Source: Cryobacterium sp. PH31-L1 (GTDB lineage: Bacteria; Actinomycetota; Actinomycetes; Actinomycetales; Microbacteriaceae). Taken from it: a DNA stretch of 64,000 nt. Where the stretch lies: contig NZ_JASISM010000002.1 in NCBI RefSeq assembly GCF_030063145.1, forward strand, positions 372,001-436,000. The letters run 5' to 3'. The translations under genes and the position numbers were made by a program. Below the pieces are notes generated by a model, which was given only the letters and a program-made list of their open reading frames with translations, was not told where the DNA came from and ran no database searches. Below, piece by piece: positions 59,885 through 64,000 of the stretch; the first letter of the stretch is position 1; every line of letters begins with the position of its first letter.

Positions 59885-61201
59885 ATGAGCAACACGAGTC
59901 ACCAGCCCCAGGCCTCCGAGCCGACATCCTCTGCGAGTGTCGGCGACGAGCTTGAACTGAACATCACCAACGTCGCCCACGGCGGAATCTTCATTGCCCG
60001 CCACGAGGGCCGCGTGATCTTCGTCAGCGACACCCTGCCCGGCGAACGGGTGCGCGCCCGCCTCACCGAGGCCAACCACAAGAGTTTCTGGCGTGCCGAA
60101 ACCGTCGCCGCCGTCGACGCCGCCCCCGAACGGCAGCCGCATATCTGGAGCGCGGCCTCCATTGATCGCGCCCCCGAAGACCGCGCCGGCGGTGCCGAGT
60201 TCGGCCACATCGAACTCGGCTTCCAACGCGAACTCAAGCGCCAGGTGCTCGCCGACGCCCTGCAGCGCATGGCCGGAATCGCCACCGACGTCGTGGTGGA
60301 GCCGGTCGCCGTCAGCGCCAAGGCCAGCCCCGGCGACGCGATGGACGGCACCGGATGGCGCACCCGGGTCAGCCTGCACGTCGCCGCCGACGGAACTATC
60401 GGCCCGTATGCCGCCCGCAGTCACCGGGTCATTCCGGTCGACGACCTGCCGCTCGCCGAGCACGAGCTTGAACTGCGCGCCCCGCTCGACACCCTATTTC
60501 ACAACGCAGCTCAGGTGGATCTGGTCGCGCCGAGCAAGGGCGACGTGCAGGTGCTGGTCTCGGCCAAAGACAGCAACGGAAAGCCCAAACGGGTGCCGCA
60601 CGGCCTCATTCACGAGGTCGTCGCCGACCGCGAATTCGAGCTGGACCGCTCCGGATTCTGGCAGGTGCACTCCATGGCCGCCGACACCCTGTTCCACGCG
60701 GTTCGGAACATCATCGATCCGTCATTGTTCGACCCGCGCGCCTCCAACCTCGACCTGTATGGCGGCGTCGGACTGCTCGCCGCGGCCGTCGGCGATAAAT
60801 TCGGCCCCACGACCCGCATCACCTCGGTCGAGAGCGACTCCGAAGCTGTTGCGTTCGCCGCCCGCAACCTCAAGGAATGGGCCGGCGCCACCGCCGAGGC
60901 CGACCGCGTGGACCGCTTTCTTCAGCGCCTGCTGCGCGAAGCGGATGCCGCCGAACGGGCCCGTCTCGCCGCCGCCACCGTGGTGCTCGACCCGCCACGC
61001 TCCGGTGCGGGCAAGGCCGTCGTCGACCAGCTTGTGATCCTCGCACCGCAGCAGATCGTCTACGTGGCCTGCGACCCGGTGGCGCTCGCCCGCGACGTGG
61101 CGCTGTTTGCGAAGCAGGGCTACCAGCTGAAGACCCTGCGCGCCTTTGACCTATTCCCCAATACTCACCACGTCGAAGCCGTCGCACTGCTCTGCAAATA
61201 G
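59885..61201 (+). CDS. TRAM-domain 23S rRNA/tRNA m5U-type methyltransferase (RumA/TrmA-like)
   Basis: A 438-residue SAM-dependent RNA methyltransferase. The N-terminal TRAM domain (VGDELELNITNVAHGGIFIA, VIFVSDTLPGERVRARLTEA) is followed by an LYGGVGLLAAAVGDKFG SAM motif and VVLDPPRSGAGKAVVDQLV (motif IV). The catalytic cysteine is in VYVACDPVALARD. The four-cysteine Fe-S cluster of E. coli RumA is not visible; GGAEFGHIELGFQRELKRQ takes its place, as in many actinobacterial homologues. It precedes the two-component genes by 38 bases. Confidence 0.87.
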   Translation: MSNTSHQPQASEPTSSASVGDELELNITNVAHGGIFIARHEGRVIFVSDTLPGERVRARLTEANHKSFWRAETVAAVDAAPERQPHIWSAASIDRAPEDRAGGAEFGHIELGFQRELKRQVLADALQRMAGIATDVVVEPVAVSAKASPGDAMDGTGWRTRVSLHVAADGTIGPYAARSHRVIPVDDLPLAEHELELRAPLDTLFHNAAQVDLVAPSKGDVQVLVSAKDSNGKPKRVPHGLIHEVVADREFELDRSGFWQVHSMAADTLFHAVRNIIDPSLFDPRASNLDLYGGVGLLAAAVGDKFGPTTRITSVESDSEAVAFAARNLKEWAGATAEADRVDRFLQRLLREADAAERARLAAATVVLDPPRSGAGKAVVDQLVILAPQQIVYVACDPVALARDVALFAKQGYQLKTLRAFDLFPNTHHVEAVALLCK

Positions 61202-61239
61202 CTATCGTTGAGACTAGACAACCCGAAGGCAGCCCTACC

Positions 61240-61947
61240 GTGAGCCACGCAGTAACTGATCCCGCACCATCCACCCCCGCCGACGCGCCCGTGCGCGTCG
61301 GCATTGTCGACGACCACGAGTCGGTACGACTGGGCTTGCAAGCCGCCTGCGAGAACGCCGGCTACGAAGTCTTGTTCGCGGCAGCCACCGCGCAGGGGCT
61401 CGTCGACGGCCTGGCCGGCCGCACATGCGATGTGATCGTGCTGGACCTGTCCCTCGGTGATGGCTCGCTCGTCACCGACAACGTGCACCTCGTGCAGACG
61501 ACCGGCTCCGCCGTGCTCGTGCACAGCATCGCCGACCGGGTCGCCTCGGTGCGGGAAGCCCTCGCCGCCGGCGCGGCCGGCGTCATCCCCAAGTCGTCGC
61601 CGACCACCACGGTGATGGCGGCCGTCGCATCCGTTGCCCGCGGCGACGTACTCAACAACCTCGAGTGGGCCACCGCCATCGACGCCGACCGGGATTTCGC
61701 CAAGGCGCAGCTCGGCCGCCGCGAACGCGATGTGCTGCACCTCTACGCCTCGGGCCTGCCACTCAAAATGGTCGCGATGCAGTTGGGGATCGCGCACTCC
61801 ACCGCCCGCGAATACCTCGATCGCATTCGGGTGAAGTACGTCGAGGTCGGGCGTCCCGCACCGACCAAGGTTGACCTGCTGCGACGCGCCGTCGAAGACG
61901 GAATCCTGCCAGGGCTCGACGCCACCGAAGCTGACCGCGGTGTCTAA
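61240..61947 (+). CDS. Response regulator (NarL/FixJ-LuxR type)
   Basis: A 235-residue regulator. The receiver has GIVDDHESVRLGLQAACENA, the phospho-acceptor Asp69 in VIVLDLSLGDG, the Thr/Ser switch near VLVHSIADRVA and the Lys in IPKSSPT. The output HTH is LGRRERDVLHLYASGLPLKM with VAMQLGIAHSTAREYLDRIR. GTG start. The histidine kinase start overlaps its stop, so the pair is coupled. The target promoters are not apparent in the window. Confidence 0.9.
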   Translation: MSHAVTDPAPSTPADAPVRVGIVDDHESVRLGLQAACENAGYEVLFAAATAQGLVDGLAGRTCDVIVLDLSLGDGSLVTDNVHLVQTTGSAVLVHSIADRVASVREALAAGAAGVIPKSSPTTTVMAAVASVARGDVLNNLEWATAIDADRDFAKAQLGRRERDVLHLYASGLPLKMVAMQLGIAHSTAREYLDRIRVKYVEVGRPAPTKVDLLRRAVEDGILPGLDATEADRGV

Positions 61948-63331
61948 ACGGGCCGCCCGCCAGGGCGACCAACACCGGCAGCGCGAAAGTCAGGGCACCC
62001 TGGTCTCCACGACAACGCAGCCATTCGCGGCCGTCGGTGACGCCGGAATCGAAACCGACGGCAGCCTGTTTGGCCGCGCCCGGCAGCCGCGCAACCCGAT
62101 CAGCCACGCCCAGATCGAAATCGTGCTGTCGCGATCGGTAGCCGCCGTCGCGGTGATCTTCGCGCTGCAGTCCGTGCCGCTCATACTCGAGCAGTTGGAG
62201 AGCCGCAAAGCCGCGGCGGGTGTGCCGATTGCGCTCCTTCTGGGGCTGACGATTGTGATCTTCGTCGTTGCGACGCTGATTCGACGGGGCATCCGCACGG
62301 CCGCGGCGGCAGTGGCTGCCGTCTACCTCGCCGCACTTTTCGTGTGGCCCCTGGTCATGATCGATCCCACAGCGGTACTAGCGAGCAAGCCCTGGCTCTG
62401 GTATCTCTGCAGTGTTGCTACCTCGTGCGCGGCCATAGCTCTGCCCTTGTTTTGGGCAGCTGTCTACACGGTGGTTGCCCCGGTCGCGTTTGGGCTGGTG
62501 CGGGTGCTGCCCTCCGGCGGCGAGGCCGAGAACCTGCTTGCAGTGTTAGACACCTGCTACGCCATGCTGCTCGGCGGAACCGTGCTCATCATTATCTACG
62601 TACTGCGCGAGGCCACCGCCAAGGTAGATACCGCACAATCCAATGCGCTCGCGAAGTACTCCGTGGCGGTGCGCCATCACGCCACCGAGGTGGAACGGGT
62701 CGAGGTCGATTCCATCGTGCACGACAGCGTGCTCGCGACCCTGCTCTCCGCTGCGGGCGTGCGCAACGCTAAAGGCGCCGAACTGGCCGCCGCAATGGCT
62801 CGCAGCGCCATCATCCGCTTGCAGGAAGCCAACGGCGAGCGCAATCTCGACGATGCTTCCGTCGCCGTCAGCAAGTTGGTCGCGCGCATCCGCTCCGCGG
62901 CGACCGCGACGGGCGTGTTCACGGTGACCGAGCTCTGCGTGGAGGGCCTCAGCATTCCGGAGCATGCCGCCGAGGCCCTTTATTCGGCCAGCGTACAGGC
63001 CATGGTCAACAGCGTGCAGCACGCGGGTCACGCACAATCGCGCAGCGTCACGGTGGGCGGTAACGACCAGAACGGATGCACCATCGAGATCAGCGACACT
63101 GGCCGCGGCTTCGACGTGTCGGCCGTCGCCAGCGCCCGCCTGGGCTTGCGAGTGTCGATCCATAACCGCGTGGCCACCGCCGGCGGCGTGGCCGTGCTGC
63201 GCACCAGCGTCGGCCACGGCACGACCATCACCATCACCTGGCCGCGGCACGATGAGGCGGACGAGCCGATCGCCGACCAGCCGACCGAGGCGAAGGGCGG
63301 GCACTCCGGGCGCGACGCGGGTGGCCGATGA
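61940..63331 (+). CDS. Sensor histidine kinase
   Basis: A 463-residue membrane kinase. Four to six hydrophobic segments (about residues 60-230, e.g. VPIALLLGLTIVIFVVATLI; VYLAALFVWPLVMI) precede a short dimerisation helix with the likely phospho-His in DSIVHDSVLATLLSA. The HATPase domain has AMVNSVQHAG (N box), ISDTGRGFDVSAVASARLGL (G1) and GTTITITWP. This layout (HisKA_3-like plus HATPase) fits the NarL-type regulator before it. The GTG at 61940 overlaps the regulator stop; the frame is open earlier but without support. Confidence 0.85.
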   Translation: MSKRAARQGDQHRQRESQGTLVSTTTQPFAAVGDAGIETDGSLFGRARQPRNPISHAQIEIVLSRSVAAVAVIFALQSVPLILEQLESRKAAAGVPIALLLGLTIVIFVVATLIRRGIRTAAAAVAAVYLAALFVWPLVMIDPTAVLASKPWLWYLCSVATSCAAIALPLFWAAVYTVVAPVAFGLVRVLPSGGEAENLLAVLDTCYAMLLGGTVLIIIYVLREATAKVDTAQSNALAKYSVAVRHHATEVERVEVDSIVHDSVLATLLSAAGVRNAKGAELAAAMARSAIIRLQEANGERNLDDASVAVSKLVARIRSAATATGVFTVTELCVEGLSIPEHAAEALYSASVQAMVNSVQHAGHAQSRSVTVGGNDQNGCTIEISDTGRGFDVSAVASARLGLRVSIHNRVATAGGVAVLRTSVGHGTTITITWPRHDEADEPIADQPTEAKGGHSGRDAGGR

Positions 63332-64000
63332 TGACCGGCGTCGTCGTCGTCTCCCGCACCCTGACCCTCATCGTGGCGGCCTTCTTCTCTGGCTATCACG
63401 TGCTGCTCGGCGTATATTCGCTCGACACACCGCACTCGGCAGGGCCGATTCTCGCTGCCATGGGCCTGTACCTCGTGGCGACGATTGCGAGCCTCTGGCC
63501 TACCAGCCCCATGCGCATGTCGTTGCCGCTGGCCCTGTTCAATGTGGGCGTCTCAGTGGCGATCCCACTGATCGTGGGCAGCCAGCTCGACGGATCCTCC
63601 GGAAATCTTGGGTATGCCACCTGGTACGTGGCCGCGGTCGGCACCCTGATGACGATCACCGCCACCCGCAAGCGCCCGCAGCTGGCCCTGCTGGGAGTTG
63701 GCGCGCTCGTCGTGCACAGCATCGTCTGGGCCGGCGTCGGCGAGCTGGGACACATGGGCGTCATCGGCAGCGTGGTCTGGGTTGTCGCTGCCGGGCTCCT
63801 CTCTCGAGCCCTCGTAAAGGCCAGCCGGGATGCGCGCCAGTATGCGCGGGCCGAGCGTGAGGCGAGCGGATGGCACGCAGCCCAGGAGGCCCACCTCTAC
63901 GAGCGCCAGGTGCGACTTACCCAGACCATGCGCCTGGCCATGCCCATGCTGCGCCGCATCAGCGAAAGGGACGGCGATCTGAGCGAGGCCGATCGCCAGG
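63328..64000 (+). CDS. Second membrane sensor-like protein (partial, runs off the window)
   Basis: The frame opens with ATGATG at 63328 (overlapping the kinase stop) and stays open to the last base, giving 224 residues so far. About six hydrophobic segments are visible: LTLIVAAFFSGYHVLLGVYS, ILAAMGLYLVATIASLW, LALFNVGVSVAIPLIVGSQL and others up to VVWVVAAGLLSRAL. A charged coiled-coil region follows (KASRDARQYARAEREASGW, HLYERQVRLTQTMRLAMPML). This is the pattern of a sensor whose ATPase or output domain lies beyond the window. I cannot say whether it is a complete kinase. Confidence 0.7.
   Translation, partial: MMTGVVVVSRTLTLIVAAFFSGYHVLLGVYSLDTPHSAGPILAAMGLYLVATIASLWPTSPMRMSLPLALFNVGVSVAIPLIVGSQLDGSSGNLGYATWYVAAVGTLMTITATRKRPQLALLGVGALVVHSIVWAGVGELGHMGVIGSVVWVVAAGLLSRALVKASRDARQYARAEREASGWHAAQEAHLYERQVRLTQTMRLAMPMLRRISERDGDLSEADRQ

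Overview
The window is high-GC, densely coded DNA from an actinobacterium, most likely a member of the Microbacteriaceae. The evidence is frequent GTG starts, 4-base start/stop overlaps, actinobacterial families (FmdB, a SepX/GlpR-like protein, an LpdA-type flavoprotein, a Pls/PosA-type synthetase) and a tRNA without an encoded CCA. The genus cannot be read from the sequence alone.

Layout. 1-6.9 kb is an accessory, partly decayed zone: small enzymes, an IS481-type transposase remnant, IS-end-like repeats, an SDR/DsrE/TetR module with duplicated operators, an AbiEii toxin remnant, a sigma-region-2-only protein and an internally deleted exported phosphoesterase. 7-13 kb holds a large Pls/PosA-type non-ribosomal peptide synthetase, an M1 aminopeptidase and a convergent phosphopantetheinyl transferase that could activate it. 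13-19 kb has CorA, a helicase-like giant with altered ATPase motifs, MscL and FmdB. 19-22.7 kb has 5-formyl-THF cyclo-ligase, galU, a RimJ-like acetyltransferase, a GlpR/SepX-like membrane protein and tRNA-Ala(CGC). 22.7-26.4 kb has an IclR regulator divergent from a 3-oxoacid CoA-transferase pair, then an exported trypsin-like protease. 26.7-34.4 kb is a 5-oxoproline (pyroglutamate) operon: DUF969/DUF979 membrane pair, DUF2891, PxpA, a PxpB-PxpC fusion, a biotin carboxylase-BCCP fusion and a GntR regulator.

34-48 kb is mixed metabolism: secreted intradiol dioxygenase, zinc alcohol dehydrogenase, two acyl-CoA dehydrogenases, AlaX-type editing protein, ThrE-type exporter, DUF4349 lipoprotein, hydrolase and SDR, plus a zinc-ribbon nuclease and a broken AbiEi-type gene, each beside an array of the same short repeat. 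48-55.3 kb is a nucleoside-salvage region: nucleoside hydrolase, adenosine deaminase, orphan PTS IIA/IIB, phosphosugar mutase and purine nucleoside phosphorylase. 55-64 kb has an LpdA-like flavoprotein, an acyl-CoA carboxylase alpha chain, Maf, an RNA methyltransferase and a response regulator-histidine kinase-second membrane sensor operon that runs off the window.

The strongest unexplained signals are non-coding. A short asymmetric word (ARCGGATGCC) is several-fold over-represented. There are at least three families of dispersed palindromic repeats, mostly at convergent gene ends. One of them (GTGAGTTT / AAACTCAC arrays) is found here only next to nuclease-type genes.
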